The notes under the pieces are model-generated. The model did no database searches. It saw only the letters and a list, made by a program, of their open reading frames with translations, and was not told the DNA's origin. Shown here piece after piece: positions 17,948 to 27,922 of a stretch of 64,000 nucleotides of DNA (position 1 is the stretch's first letter; each line of letters opens with the position of its first letter). This stretch comes from Planctomycetaceae bacterium (lineage in GTDB: Bacteria; Planctomycetota; Planctomycetia; Pirellulales; UBA1268). Location: NCBI GenBank assembly GCA_947449135.1, contig CANFQO010000001.1, forward strand, positions 1-64,000, read 5' to 3'. The position numbers and the translations under genes are program-made.

Positions 17948-19036
17948 CTTCACTGGAAACAATGGGTCGTCCCGCTGGTAGTCATACCGTTTGAGGGTCG
18001 CCATGCCGGCGTTGTACATCTTGAGCACCCCAGCGAGTTCGAACATGCCGGTGTGCATCAACGGGCCTGTCCGCGTCACGTCCCGCAACGTGGGCGTGCG
18101 AAAGCGGCCGTTGGTTTTCGGATCACCGGTGACGGCATACTGTCCCTGATCCTCTTTTTGTGTTCTTCCGTAGAAGCTCAGTCCGAGGTCGTGAAAGAGA
18201 CCGTCGCTGAAGACGGGGCCGTGATGGCAGTTCAGGCAGCGAGCCTCGCGTCGAAACAGGTCGAGTCCCAGAAGTTCACCGTCGGACAGGGCTGCGGCAT
18301 CCCCTTTCAGAAAAGCGTCGAATCGCGAACGGCCCCCCACGACCGTCCGCTCGAAGCAGGCCACTGCTTCGACCACCCGCGCAAACTCGATCGAACGGCC
18401 CGGAAAGGCATCGGCAAAGAGCTTTCGGTAGCCCTCGCTGCCGCTCAGCAGTCGAACGACCTCATCGCGGCTGGCGGCCATCTCCCTTGGATTGGTAATC
18501 GCTTCTTCGGCCTGTTGCTCGAGGCTGGCGGCCCGACCGTCCCAGAAGAGGTTCGATTGATACGCGACATTGCGGATCGTGGGCGTGTTCCTGGCAGGCC
18601 CACTGCCTTGGGGCTGGCTGACAGCCCGGCCATCGGCCCAGCCAAGGCCCGGCTCGTGGCAGGTGACACACGCGACTTTTCCGCTTGCTGAAAGCCTGGC
18701 GTCGAAGAACAGCGTCTTGCCAAGCTCCGCCTTGGCGGTGCTCGCTGGATTCGACTCGGGGTGGACGACCGGTTGCAGGAGCCCAACCTCCCGCCACTCA
18801 ACCCCCGGATCGACGCTGGGCGCCGGCCATGTTGCAGGGTCGCCACGGTAGATCTCTCGCAGTTGACGTGCAGTCGCATCCCGTTCGGCCGGTGTCCGCT
18901 CCGGTCGGGTCTCTTTTCTGCGAGCAGTAGTTGGCTCGGCGGCTCCGCAGTGCAGCATTCCGACGAGAAAACAGGCCACGCTGGCAACGATCGCTCCCAG
19001 CGTAACGGTCAGGCGGCGTGAAGACATGGGCATCAT
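17801..19036 (-). CDS. Di-heme cytochrome c peroxidase, MauG family
   Basis: An exported protein of about 411 residues with two c-type heme sites, CVTCH near residue 120 and CLNCH near residue 265, the block GLGWADGRAVSQPQGSGPARN and the conserved FDAFLKGD. The C-terminal LKPLGLNRQDLVDLAAFLGTL is typical of the family. Members reduce peroxide or oxidise protein and small substrates in the periplasm. A signal peptide precedes position 30. The start is unclear: the frame opens at 19075, with further ATGs at 19036 and 19027 and no good ribosome binding site. It lies about 50 bases after the DUF1559 gene on the same strand. Its 3' end overlaps the kinase-WD40 gene antisense by 147 bases. Confidence 0.9.
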   Translation of the reverse strand: MMPMSSRRLTVTLGAIVASVACFLVGMLHCGAAEPTTARRKETRPERTPAERDATARQLREIYRGDPATWPAPSVDPGVEWREVGLLQPVVHPESNPASTAKAELGKTLFFDARLSASGKVACVTCHEPGLGWADGRAVSQPQGSGPARNTPTIRNVAYQSNLFWDGRAASLEQQAEEAITNPREMAASRDEVVRLLSGSEGYRKLFADAFPGRSIEFARVVEAVACFERTVVGGRSRFDAFLKGDAAALSDGELLGLDLFRREARCLNCHHGPVFSDGLFHDLGLSFYGRTQKEDQGQYAVTGDPKTNGRFRTPTLRDVTRTGPLMHTGMFELAGVLKMYNAGMATLKRYDYQRDDPLFPVKSPHLKPLGLNRQDLVDLAAFLGTLEEPGHPMRPPVLPDLGDAGIAPSP

Positions 19037-19084
19037 TTCTGCCAGCACCGGTCCGGTGTCCACAAGCCGTGGCATCCGTGGTTG

Positions 19085-20095
19085 TCAGGGAATGGTGAAG
19101 AAATCCTCTCCCTGGGCCGTGAGCATGGCGGCAACGATGTCGGCGTTGACGGAATCGCCAAGAAAGATGGTCGATCCGTCCACGAAGACGAGGTTGGCAC
19201 CGCCCGGATGAAAGGCGTAGATGCCCGCGTTGTTACAGCCGTTGATGAGAGTCGGTCCTGGAGATTTGTAGCGGTTGACGGCATCGGGCTGGAATCCCTT
19301 GACATCAAACTGGTTGGGATCGGCCCAACCGCAGAGTGTCACGTATTTTCCTGACACGCTCGTCACCAAGCCTGAGTCTGGAATCATGACGCCGAAGGCC
19401 CATACTTGCGGCCTTCCCGCCGCTTCGAACACCGCGATGGTCTTCGAACTCCCGTCGGTCATGTCCCTCATCCGGCGGCCCTTCATGCCGGGCTTGACTG
19501 TTCCCTTGAAAAAACCGTCGATGACCTTGGGCTGGGGATACGACACCGTCGCCGGCGCTGTGGTCCACAGCGTGCTACTGGGACCGGTCGAGCCGGCGTA
19601 ATCCGCGGCGGCCGCCCCCCACGCCGGGCTGCCCGTCTTGAACTTCGGGTGCTGAAGTGGTCCGGGGCTCGTGGACGGGCAGCACATGCAGCCCAGCGTC
19701 GTCTGCACCGCCGTTCGGTTATTGATGTTGTTCCAGCTGACCGTGTAGTCGTAGATCGACGCCAGCGGATTCTCCTCCATATAGGGCAGAATCTGCGCGG
19801 TCCAATAGTGGATGGCCCCGCTCCCTGACACGTTGGTCGGGAAGCAATCCCGGACTGAGTGAAAGTTTTGGAAACCGATCCCGATCTGCCTGAGATTGCT
19901 GAGGCACTGGCTCCGCCGGGCCGCCTCGCGAACCTGTTGGACGGCCGGTAGCAGGAGGCCAACAAGGGCGCCGATGATCGCCACGACGACCAGGAGTTCC
20001 ACGAGGGTGAACCCGCCGGATGTCCTACGGGCATCGGTGCATGTGTGAGGACGGGCGGAACGCCCAGCGGGCTTGGGCATAACACGCGTGCTCAT
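19085..20095 (-). CDS. DUF1559 family prepilin-like protein
   Basis: A 336-residue protein with the methylation motif [18 protein letters not shown] at about residues 30-47 and the QQVREAARRSQ segment. It shows the usual DUF1559 body and a closing LVFVDGSTIFLGDSV. The ATG at 20095 has GGAGGAG nine bases upstream. A longer open frame reaching 20383 runs into the PQQ-propeller gene and is rejected. Processing by a prepilin peptidase and envelope location are expected from the family. It follows the PQQ-like gene by 121 bases, the same order as at 34250-36643. Confidence 0.92.
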   Translation of the reverse strand: MSTRVMPKPAGRSARPHTCTDARRTSGGFTLVELLVVVAIIGALVGLLLPAVQQVREAARRSQCLSNLRQIGIGFQNFHSVRDCFPTNVSGSGAIHYWTAQILPYMEENPLASIYDYTVSWNNINNRTAVQTTLGCMCCPSTSPGPLQHPKFKTGSPAWGAAAADYAGSTGPSSTLWTTAPATVSYPQPKVIDGFFKGTVKPGMKGRRMRDMTDGSSKTIAVFEAAGRPQVWAFGVMIPDSGLVTSVSGKYVTLCGWADPNQFDVKGFQPDAVNRYKSPGPTLINGCNNAGIYAFHPGGANLVFVDGSTIFLGDSVNADIVAAMLTAQGEDFFTIP

Positions 20096-20216
20096 GGGGG
20101 GGCGCTCCTCCGGATGGCGGATTTCACGGAAGGGTGGCACATCCCCGCCGGTACTGTCTACCCCCCACTCTGCACACTCAGTCCGTACGCGAGTACGGTG
20201 CGCGGCGGTCGGCCGC

Positions 20217-21500
20217 CTATCCCGGTCCCGATTCGTCCAGCGACACGCAGAACAGGTGCCGCTCGCCCCGAATGAAGATTTCGTCTCCGGCGAACGCCGG
20301 AGTGGCATCGACGCCCTCGCCCATGTCGTTCGTGGCAACAATCTTGAGCGATGGGGCATCTTCGATGACCACGACCGTGCCACTGCGGTCGGTCAGATAG
20401 ACGTTTCCGCCCGCCGCGACGGGTGACGCATAGGTGCGACTCACCCCTGGAATCCGACTGGTGGCGTAATGAACCTGCCCCGACGCGGCGTTCAGGCAGG
20501 TGAGTAGTCCTGTCTTTTCCTTGTAGAAGTACAGCCGGTCGCCGGAGAGCAGGGGGGAGGCGACGTCTGGAGTGTCTTTCTTGTAGGTCCACAGCACCTG
20601 CGGACTCCCGGCAAGGTCACCACGGCCGCTGAGATCAAAGGCACCGAGGAACGACCCGCGAAAACCGCTGCCGACGTAGGCAACGCCGTTGGCAGCGACC
20701 GCCGATGCACACGGACGCTCGGTCTGTCCCGCACACCGCCAGAGTTCTTCGCCTGTCTCAAGGTCGTAGCCACGAGCCGCACGCTGTCCGTTCATCACGA
20801 TCTGCACGCAGCCGGTCGAATCCCTCGCCGCCAGTGGCGTGGCCCAGCAGGTCGGCTCATCCCGGGAAACCTCCCACACCGTCTCGCCGGTCTGCTTGTT
20901 CAAGGCATAGAGCTTCGATGGCCCCTCGTGATCCCACGGCACAACGATCTTGTCGCCCACCAGCGTCGGAGAACTGCCCTCCCCGAAGCCATGCCGCACC
21001 TGCATGTCGCCGAAGTCCCGCTTCCAGACCGGTTCGCCGGCCATGGTGTAGCAAAAAAGTCCGCGTGATCCGAAATACGCGTAGACATGCGCGCCGTCGG
21101 TGCATGGCGAACCCGATGCGAAACCGTTGGTCTCATGTGTTCCCTCGTGGGGCATGGCCTCAATGGCAGAACGGGACCAGTTTTCCTTTCCATTCGCACG
21201 ATCAAGGCAGATCACGCGGAAATCAAAGCGATCAGGGGAGCCCTCGATCGGGATGGCTGTGGTCACGATGACCACATCATCCCACACCACGGGAGAGGAT
21301 GATCCGCGGCCGGCAATTGTCGTCTTCCAACGGACGCTCTTGTCCGCACTGAACTCGATGGGCGGCGTGGCCGTGGCTGCCGTGCCGTTGCCAGCCGGCC
21401 CACGCCAGTGTCCCCACTGATCCGCACGTCCAGACGTCTGGAAAGACAGCGCCGTGGTGAGAACCGCAACGGCCACATAGGCCACTCGACGCATGACCAT
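20217..21500 (-). CDS. Secreted PQQ-like beta-propeller protein (BamB-like fold)
   Basis: A 427-residue exported protein with a signal peptide (about 1-25) and an eight-bladed quinoprotein-type propeller. The first blade carries WGHWRGPAGNG, and later blades show repeated W-K-T/W-R cores with SSPVVWDDVVIV and GSSPTLVGDKIVVPW. No quinone-binding residues are obvious, so a scaffolding role is as likely as catalysis. The ATG at 21500 is preceded by GAGGGGTGG; an upstream GTG at 21509 overlaps that site. It begins a minus-strand run of propeller, DUF1559 and MauG genes. Confidence 0.88.
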   Translation of the reverse strand: MVMRRVAYVAVAVLTTALSFQTSGRADQWGHWRGPAGNGTAATATPPIEFSADKSVRWKTTIAGRGSSSPVVWDDVVIVTTAIPIEGSPDRFDFRVICLDRANGKENWSRSAIEAMPHEGTHETNGFASGSPCTDGAHVYAYFGSRGLFCYTMAGEPVWKRDFGDMQVRHGFGEGSSPTLVGDKIVVPWDHEGPSKLYALNKQTGETVWEVSRDEPTCWATPLAARDSTGCVQIVMNGQRAARGYDLETGEELWRCAGQTERPCASAVAANGVAYVGSGFRGSFLGAFDLSGRGDLAGSPQVLWTYKKDTPDVASPLLSGDRLYFYKEKTGLLTCLNAASGQVHYATSRIPGVSRTYASPVAAGGNVYLTDRSGTVVVIEDAPSLKIVATNDMGEGVDATPAFAGDEIFIRGERHLFCVSLDESGPG

Positions 21501-21528
21501 TGTTTCCACCCCTCACGTTTCGGGCACT

Positions 21529-21966
21529 CTAACCGGCGAGCACGATGATGGCCGCCCCGATAAAGATAAACATTCCGCCAATGACGACCTGAGAGTGGAG
21601 CTGGCCTTGGAACAGCAGCACCGAGAACAGGGCGACGAAGAGTGGATAGGAAATCTCCAGCACTGCCGAGGTGCCTGCTCCCAGCAATTGAATCGAGCCG
21701 AGGATGCAGAGCGCCGCCGCCGTGGCGGTCACCAACGTCAGGCCGACAAGTGGTAGGCTCGCGGCCGACGTGTCGAACCGCATCAACGATCCCGGCGAGT
21801 GCCCCTGAACCAGAAGGATTGCCGCCGACACCAGCACCCCACACAGGCAATGGAGGAAGTAGAGCTTGAAGACGGAGAGGCTCGCCAGCACCCGCTCATC
21901 GAGGCAGTAGGTCAGCCCCCAGAGGACCGACGCCAGCACCGCCAAGACATAGCCGGAATAGTTCAT
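21529..21966 (-). CDS. Single-domain EamA/DMT-family transporter
   Basis: A 145-residue membrane protein with one EamA unit of about five helices; full-length family members have two units (about 300 residues). Small single-unit members exist and work as dimers, so this need not be a truncation. The first helix is GYVLAVLASVLWGLTYC and the last ends the protein at IVLAG. GGAGG lies six bases before the ATG. Substrate unknown. It lies 28 bases before the PQQ-propeller gene on the same strand and just after the CAP gene. Confidence 0.85.
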   Translation of the reverse strand: MNYSGYVLAVLASVLWGLTYCLDERVLASLSVFKLYFLHCLCGVLVSAAILLVQGHSPGSLMRFDTSAASLPLVGLTLVTATAAALCILGSIQLLGAGTSAVLEISYPLFVALFSVLLFQGQLHSQVVIGGMFIFIGAAIIVLAG

Positions 21967-21995
21967 GGCAGCCTCCTTGGCAGCGATCGGTCATC

Positions 21996-22457
21996 CTACC
22001 GGAACTGTTGGCACCAGTAGGCGGTGCCGTTGGCACTGCGGGCCATCGCGACACCGATCCGGGTGTGCCCGCTGCCAAGCATGTTGGCCCTGTGGCCACT
22101 CGATTGCATCCAACTCGCCGTGGCATCAGAGGCCGAAGCCTGGCCCATTGCGATATTCTCTGTGACGCCGGTGCCGTGCGACATATTGCGGTTGTGAGCC
22201 ATCCAGCGGGCATGATTGCGGGCACCGTTCATGAGGTTGCTGTCGGCGACGAGCGGAGGCAGGCCGCTGCGGGCCCGTGCGGCATTGGTCTGGGCAATGA
22301 CGGCCGACTCCGTTGCCGACAGTGCAATCCCTTCCCCGGGGACCGATCCGCCATTCATTGCCGGTTCGCGGCAGAAAGCAGGGATCCCGCTGCTCAAAAG
22401 GGCCACTACCGCAAGTACCGTGAATGAGCGATTGTGACGTGAATTCGTTTGCAGCAT
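21996..22457 (-). CDS. Secreted CAP/SCP-domain protein
   Basis: A 153-residue secreted protein with a signal peptide (about 1-29) and a bacterial CAP domain. It shows TNAARARSGLPPLVAD, then NHARWMAHNRNMSHG, ENIAMGQ and SGHRANMLG, which hold the paired His and Glu residues of the conserved cavity (His in NHARWMAH and SGHRANM). The C-terminal YWCQQF matches the closing strand. CAP proteins bind small ligands or divalent metals and are used as extracellular effectors, but the role here is unknown. AGGGA lies before the ATG at 22457. It is divergent from the ATP-grasp gene. Confidence 0.92.
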   Translation of the reverse strand: MLQTNSRHNRSFTVLAVVALLSSGIPAFCREPAMNGGSVPGEGIALSATESAVIAQTNAARARSGLPPLVADSNLMNGARNHARWMAHNRNMSHGTGVTENIAMGQASASDATASWMQSSGHRANMLGSGHTRIGVAMARSANGTAYWCQQFR

Positions 22458-22636
22458 GACCGTTTCCCTGTTCTTTTGAGGTCTCGTTCCATCACCAGCG
22501 ATCGAACAAAAGTCCGAAGCACATCATCGAACCAGCAAGCAAAACGGTTCTAAGCCGCTCACCAAAAAAATGTCAAACTGTGTCGCTTGCCGACAGGGCA
22601 CATCTTCGAACGATTCACTGTTTCTCGCTGCACTCC

Positions 22637-23647
22637 ATGCGGTTACTCATCACCGAACACTTCTGCTCCGGGGGCCTCGCTGGCCACCCCCTCGACTTGG
22701 GATTGCTCACCGAGGGAGCGGCCATGCTCAGAGCGATCGTGGAGGATGTTCATGCCGCGGGCGAGGATGTTGTCGTCATGCTCGACGAGCGGGTACCGCT
22801 CGACCTTCCCGGACGGGTTATCCGGGTCAGCGCGACGTCACGGGAGTCGGCTCGCGACACGTTTGATCAAGCGCTTGCCGATGTCGATGCGGCGCTGGTC
22901 ATCGCGCCTGAGCATGACGGACTGCTGCCTGCGGCGATTGAGCGGGTCGAGAGCGCCAGCGTTCTAAACCTTGGCTCGTCGAGCGACGCGATCCGTGCCT
23001 GTAGCGACAAGCATGCCCTCGGGCAGCGGCTCTCTGCCGTCGGGCTGCCCGTGCCCCACGGCGTGCTTGGCCTGAATGATGTGCACGACATGATCGCGCG
23101 GTGGGGGGAGGTGGTCATCAAGCCCAGTCGTGGCGCTGGCTGCATTGACACTTTTGTCTGTCAGTCATCGGCCGACGTTGCGTCGTTGCCGCCGCGTAAC
23201 GACTGGCTCGTTCAGCCGCGCGTGGCTGGTCTGGCTGCCAGCGTGGCCTTCATCGTGCCTCGCCGAGGCGAGCCCATTCCGCTCCGCGCTGGGATTCAGG
23301 CGATCGGCATCCCGGGCCATGCACGCGTTGGTAGGCTTGCCTACGCCGGCGGTCGACTCCCTCTCGCCCCCGGCCTCGAGCAGCGGGCGATACGACTCGG
23401 CCTGGCGGCACTCTCGCACCTGCCCGGCCTCCATGGTTGCGTCGGCATTGATCTCGTGCTCGGAGAAAGTGCCGACGACGACATGCTTATCGAAATCAAT
23501 GCGCGGCCAACGGTCGCTTATGCCGGTCTGCGTCGACTCGCCCGCTTCAACATCGCCGACCTCATCCTGGGCAAGCCGACCCGAATCGAATGGCACGCCG
23601 GTGCGGTGCAGTATCAGGCTGACGGCAGCTGCGAACTGCTCGATTGA
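22637..23647 (+). CDS. ATP-grasp enzyme, MfnD (tyramine-glutamate ligase)-like
   Basis: A 336-residue ATP-grasp ligase. The N-terminal part has LTEGAAMLRAIVEDVHAAGE, the central part has VVIKPSRGAGCIDTFV, and the C-terminal part has VGIDLVLGE followed by IEINARPTVAYAGLRRL, which contains the metal-binding Glu and Asn. These blocks match my memory of COG1821, whose archaeal member MfnD joins glutamate to tyramine in methanofuran synthesis. Planctomycetes carry tetrahydromethanopterin-linked C1 genes, so that role is plausible but no other such gene is in the window. I chose the ATG at 22637; the frame extends to 22580 but those residues do not look like the fold. It faces the radical SAM gene. 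Confidence 0.8.
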   Translation: MRLLITEHFCSGGLAGHPLDLGLLTEGAAMLRAIVEDVHAAGEDVVVMLDERVPLDLPGRVIRVSATSRESARDTFDQALADVDAALVIAPEHDGLLPAAIERVESASVLNLGSSSDAIRACSDKHALGQRLSAVGLPVPHGVLGLNDVHDMIARWGEVVIKPSRGAGCIDTFVCQSSADVASLPPRNDWLVQPRVAGLAASVAFIVPRRGEPIPLRAGIQAIGIPGHARVGRLAYAGGRLPLAPGLEQRAIRLGLAALSHLPGLHGCVGIDLVLGESADDDMLIEINARPTVAYAGLRRLARFNIADLILGKPTRIEWHAGAVQYQADGSCELLD

Positions 23648-23650
23648 TAC

Positions 23651-23674
23651 ACGCAGCGTGACCGCCTGCTGCGT
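23651..23674. terminator. Terminator-like hairpin between convergent genes
   Basis: ACGCAGC (23651-23657) pairs perfectly with GCTGCGT (23668-23674) around a ten-base loop. It lies in the 39-base gap between the convergent ATP-grasp and radical SAM genes. No T-run follows on either strand. Confidence 0.45.
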
Positions 23675-23686
23675 ACTGAAGATGGC

Positions 23687-25378
23687 TCAGACAGTGTTGT
23701 AGGCGCGCAACCGGCCAGCCGTTGCCTCGCGGGTGAACTTGTAGAAATGCCAGTGTGTCACGCAGCGGTTCATGAACTGCGCGAAGCCGATGATTCCCCG
23801 TTGCGACACGATCCGCTGCGTGAAGAAAAAATGAGCGTAAACGGCTCCCACCTTGCGCAGCGAGCCGTCGCGGGCGAGAGCCCAGAATAGGGTCCAGAGC
23901 AGCGTCAGCCCGTAGCCGAGCGTCGGCAGCGACTTGCCCTCTCCGGCCTTCTGGCAGATCGCCGCCCTCCGTTCGAGATACTCCTTCGACTCACAGACCT
24001 TGAAGTAACGCTCCAGGTAGGCCTCGGGCGTGTAGAGCCGCGTGACCAGATCCCAGTACCCCTTACGGAGTTCGTCTCGCGTCATCTGTTTCGGCACGAA
24101 GTTGCAACTGGGATCCTCCTCGACGAGCCGCCCCTCTGCCTTGAGTCTCGCGTAGAGCGGGGTGCGCGGGATGGCCTGCAGCATGCCGACCATGGCCAGC
24201 GTGATGCCGTTGTCCTGAATGAACCGGAACTGATCCTCAAAGATGGCCTTGTCGTCGCTGTCGAAGCCGACGATGAAGCCGGCGTTGATGTCGAGCCCCG
24301 CCGCCTGGATCCGGGCGAGCTTGGCCTCGAGGGAATCGCCTCGCACGTTCTGGAATTTCTTCGTCTCTTTCAGCGACTCCATCCGCGGCGTCTCGATCCC
24401 AATGAACACGCTGCGAAAATTGGCCCGGTACATCAAGTCCAGCAGTTCGGCGTCGTCGGCCAAGTCGATGCTGGCCTCCGTCGTGAGCCGAAGCGGATAG
24501 CCGTGCTTCTCCATCCAGGGGATGATCTGCTCGAGCAGCGACTTGGCTTTCTTCTTGTTGCCGATGAAGTTGTCATCCACGATGAAGGCCGAATGAAAAC
24601 CGGCCAGGCGAAGATCGTCCAGTTCAGCGACGAGTTGCTCCGGTTCCTTCACCCGCGGCTTGCGGCCGTAGATGACGATGATGTCGCAAAACTCGCATTG
24701 GAACGGACAGCCTCGTGAATACTGCAGCGCCGCCGACGCGTAGCGGCTGACCTTGAGCATGTCGAATCGCGGTCTGGGCACCTGCGTCATGTCGGTGGGC
24801 GTGGTCTGTTCGTATCGCGTGTCAGTCTTCAGGTTGTGTGAAAAATCGTCGAGAAACTTGGGCCAGGTAGTTTCCGCCTCGCCCACGAAACTCACGTCGC
24901 ACAGACCCTCGAAAAACTCCTCCTGCACCGACATCAGCGGCCCGCCGACAACGGTGAAGATCTTGAGCTCCCGCAGTCGGAGCAGAATCTGCCGCATGCG
25001 TTCCTTCTGAACGATCATGCCCGTCACACCGACGATGTCGTAGCCCGACATCGACTGCCAGTCGATGTCCTCGACGTTTTCATCAACGAGCGTCACATCG
25101 TGCTCACCGGAGAGACCGGCTAAGGCAGACAACGAGCCGGAGATCATCGTGCTCCGCTTGTCGCCCGGGTAGAGAGGCAGGGCAAAATCAAATCCCCAGT
25201 AGGACGGCTCAAACTTGGGGTTGATCAGGCAGATCGAGAGTTTTCTTCCCGGGGGCTGCCGTGTGCGAATGGGTGCCGGGGCTGTGTACGCGACGGTGGC
25301 GGGCGACACGAGGTCGACAACCCCGACGAGCTTCTCCCCGCAGCAGGGATCATCGACGATTGTGAGGGCGGTACTCAT
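23687..25378 (-). CDS. B12-binding radical SAM protein, HpnP-like
   Basis: A radical SAM enzyme of about 563 residues. An N-terminal cobalamin-binding domain (about 50-180; DIVGVTGMIVQKERM and VVGGPLMSVQEEFF) precedes a radical SAM barrel with the cluster motif GCPFQCEFC (cysteines at 224, 228 and 231) and a C-terminal DUF4070-like region. The layout is that of hopanoid C2-methylase HpnP and relatives, but the family is broad, and no hopanoid genes are nearby, so methylation of another lipid or small molecule is equally possible. The start is uncertain: the frame opens at 25429, and I prefer the ATG at 25378 where the conserved-looking sequence begins. Convergent with the ATP-grasp gene. Confidence 0.88.
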   Translation of the reverse strand: MSTALTIVDDPCCGEKLVGVVDLVSPATVAYTAPAPIRTRQPPGRKLSICLINPKFEPSYWGFDFALPLYPGDKRSTMISGSLSALAGLSGEHDVTLVDENVEDIDWQSMSGYDIVGVTGMIVQKERMRQILLRLRELKIFTVVGGPLMSVQEEFFEGLCDVSFVGEAETTWPKFLDDFSHNLKTDTRYEQTTPTDMTQVPRPRFDMLKVSRYASAALQYSRGCPFQCEFCDIIVIYGRKPRVKEPEQLVAELDDLRLAGFHSAFIVDDNFIGNKKKAKSLLEQIIPWMEKHGYPLRLTTEASIDLADDAELLDLMYRANFRSVFIGIETPRMESLKETKKFQNVRGDSLEAKLARIQAAGLDINAGFIVGFDSDDKAIFEDQFRFIQDNGITLAMVGMLQAIPRTPLYARLKAEGRLVEEDPSCNFVPKQMTRDELRKGYWDLVTRLYTPEAYLERYFKVCESKEYLERRAAICQKAGEGKSLPTLGYGLTLLWTLFWALARDGSLRKVGAVYAHFFFTQRIVSQRGIIGFAQFMNRCVTHWHFYKFTREATAGRLRAYNTV

Positions 25379-25576
25379 CCGTGAGTTTCCGAGGCAGGGT
25401 GACCGGGCGATCGACCCCGCGGCCGACATCCTGTCTGCCGCAGTGCCCCAAGAATAAGCAGGTTCCGGGAAATGCCCAAGGTCAAATCTCAGCCCAGGCC
25501 GCGGGCCTGTCGTGAGTGGGCTATTTCCACCAGTTTTCGCGATCCAGGCAGACGCTGGCGGGGCGAAAAAGCCGAC

Positions 25577-25933
25577 TTATTGGTCTGGCGTCGGTTCGAG
25601 GGGCGGCAACTCCCAGGTATCGACCTCTACCACCGCCACAACGTGGGCGGCATTGATGGAGCAGGTGGCGCGGTCGGGGCCGGAGGACTTCAGAACGGGA
25701 AAATGCCCCCATGGAAACCCGTCCTTCCGGAAGGGAATGACCAGTTCCACATCGAGCCAAATCATGCCGTTCGGCCCCTGCCTCACTGCTTTGATGGCAT
25801 CGATAACGAGAACCTGCCGGGTATCGAGCAGGGCGCCAAATCGGCCTGGCTCGGATAATATTCGGTCAGTGAACCAGCAGGGGAGCAATTCCCGCGCGGT
25901 GCCACGCCACAACTCGGTTTCTTCTTCGTGCAT
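25577..25933 (-). CDS. Hypothetical protein, 118 residues
   Basis: A soluble protein with no signal peptide or membrane helix. It has a globular composition with a beta-rich centre (RQVLVIDAIKAV, MIWLDVELVIPF, AAHVVAVVEVDTWELPP) and a Glu-rich N-terminus. I recognise no family. Opposite-strand frames in this stretch have unnatural composition, so this is the favoured gene. There is no strong ribosome binding site before the ATG at 25933. It lies about 150-200 bases upstream of the radical SAM gene on the same strand. Confidence 0.65.
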   Translation of the reverse strand: MHEEETELWRGTARELLPCWFTDRILSEPGRFGALLDTRQVLVIDAIKAVRQGPNGMIWLDVELVIPFRKDGFPWGHFPVLKSSGPDRATCSINAAHVVAVVEVDTWELPPLEPTPDQ

Positions 25934-26475
25934 GGGAGTGGAGGTCTTTGAGCCGATCAGCGAGGAGCCCAGAACGGCCTTTTTCGCTGATACAGGAAGG
26001 GAACGGACGGTTGTTACTCACATCCTCAATGTCCACGAATCGCCTCATGACCGCAACGCCCCGCACCCAACTATGGCGATGGTGAGGCCGGGAAGCTATA
26101 CTCTCCCTCGTAACGAGGTGGTGAGAGCGATTGACAACGGTGATTGAGCCCGCGTCTCTCGCTGAATCATCAAAATTCTACTTGCCCCCTCCGCTGAACC
26201 GCACGATCTTCGAGATCGTGTTGCTCGCCTCTGACTCTCGCCTGTGACGCATCGTGTGCGTAGCTGGCGGGCTCAGGAGTCGCAAGCCGTCGGGTTCGGT
26301 GCGTCCCAGGAATGGGAAACGGGGCCGATTGCCATCGGCTTGGCCAACATCGTGTTGGCTGACGTGGCATGGATGTGCCGTGGGTTCGTCCCGCGGTCCC
26401 TGCGCTTACCGCGTCTGTCGCGACCGACGGGCCGTATGCGGATCCGAGCAACACATTTTTCCACAGGAATCGAAT
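25934..26475 (+). other. Gene-free structured region upstream of DEAD-box helicase gene
   Basis: This 542-base stretch has no convincing gene but four good hairpins. At 26101-26127, five plus five pairs flank a four-base bulge. At 26202-26220, CACGATCT pairs with AGATCGTG around TCG. At 26343-26359, GCCAACA pairs with TGTTGGC around TCG. At 26377-26397, eight pairs with two wobbles surround TTCGT. The last ends about 80 bases before the helicase ATG. Three of the loops contain TCG, a stabilising loop type in RNA. It may be a long 5' leader that regulates the helicase, a small RNA gene, or both. Confidence 0.5.
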
Positions 26476-27879
<1,404 letters not shown>

Positions 27880-27922
27880 GTGGGCGTCGCCGTATCTCGA
27901 TCGTTCAACCCCGGAATACACG

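Noticed and set aside
21529..21966. The EamA gene as a truncated pseudogene
   Set aside because: Single-unit EamA proteins are known, the frame is intact and a good ribosome binding site is present.
26254..26475. Extension of the DEAD-box helicase upstream
   Set aside because: The stretch contains the hairpins of the leader, has poor codon character and lies outside the helicase family's start.
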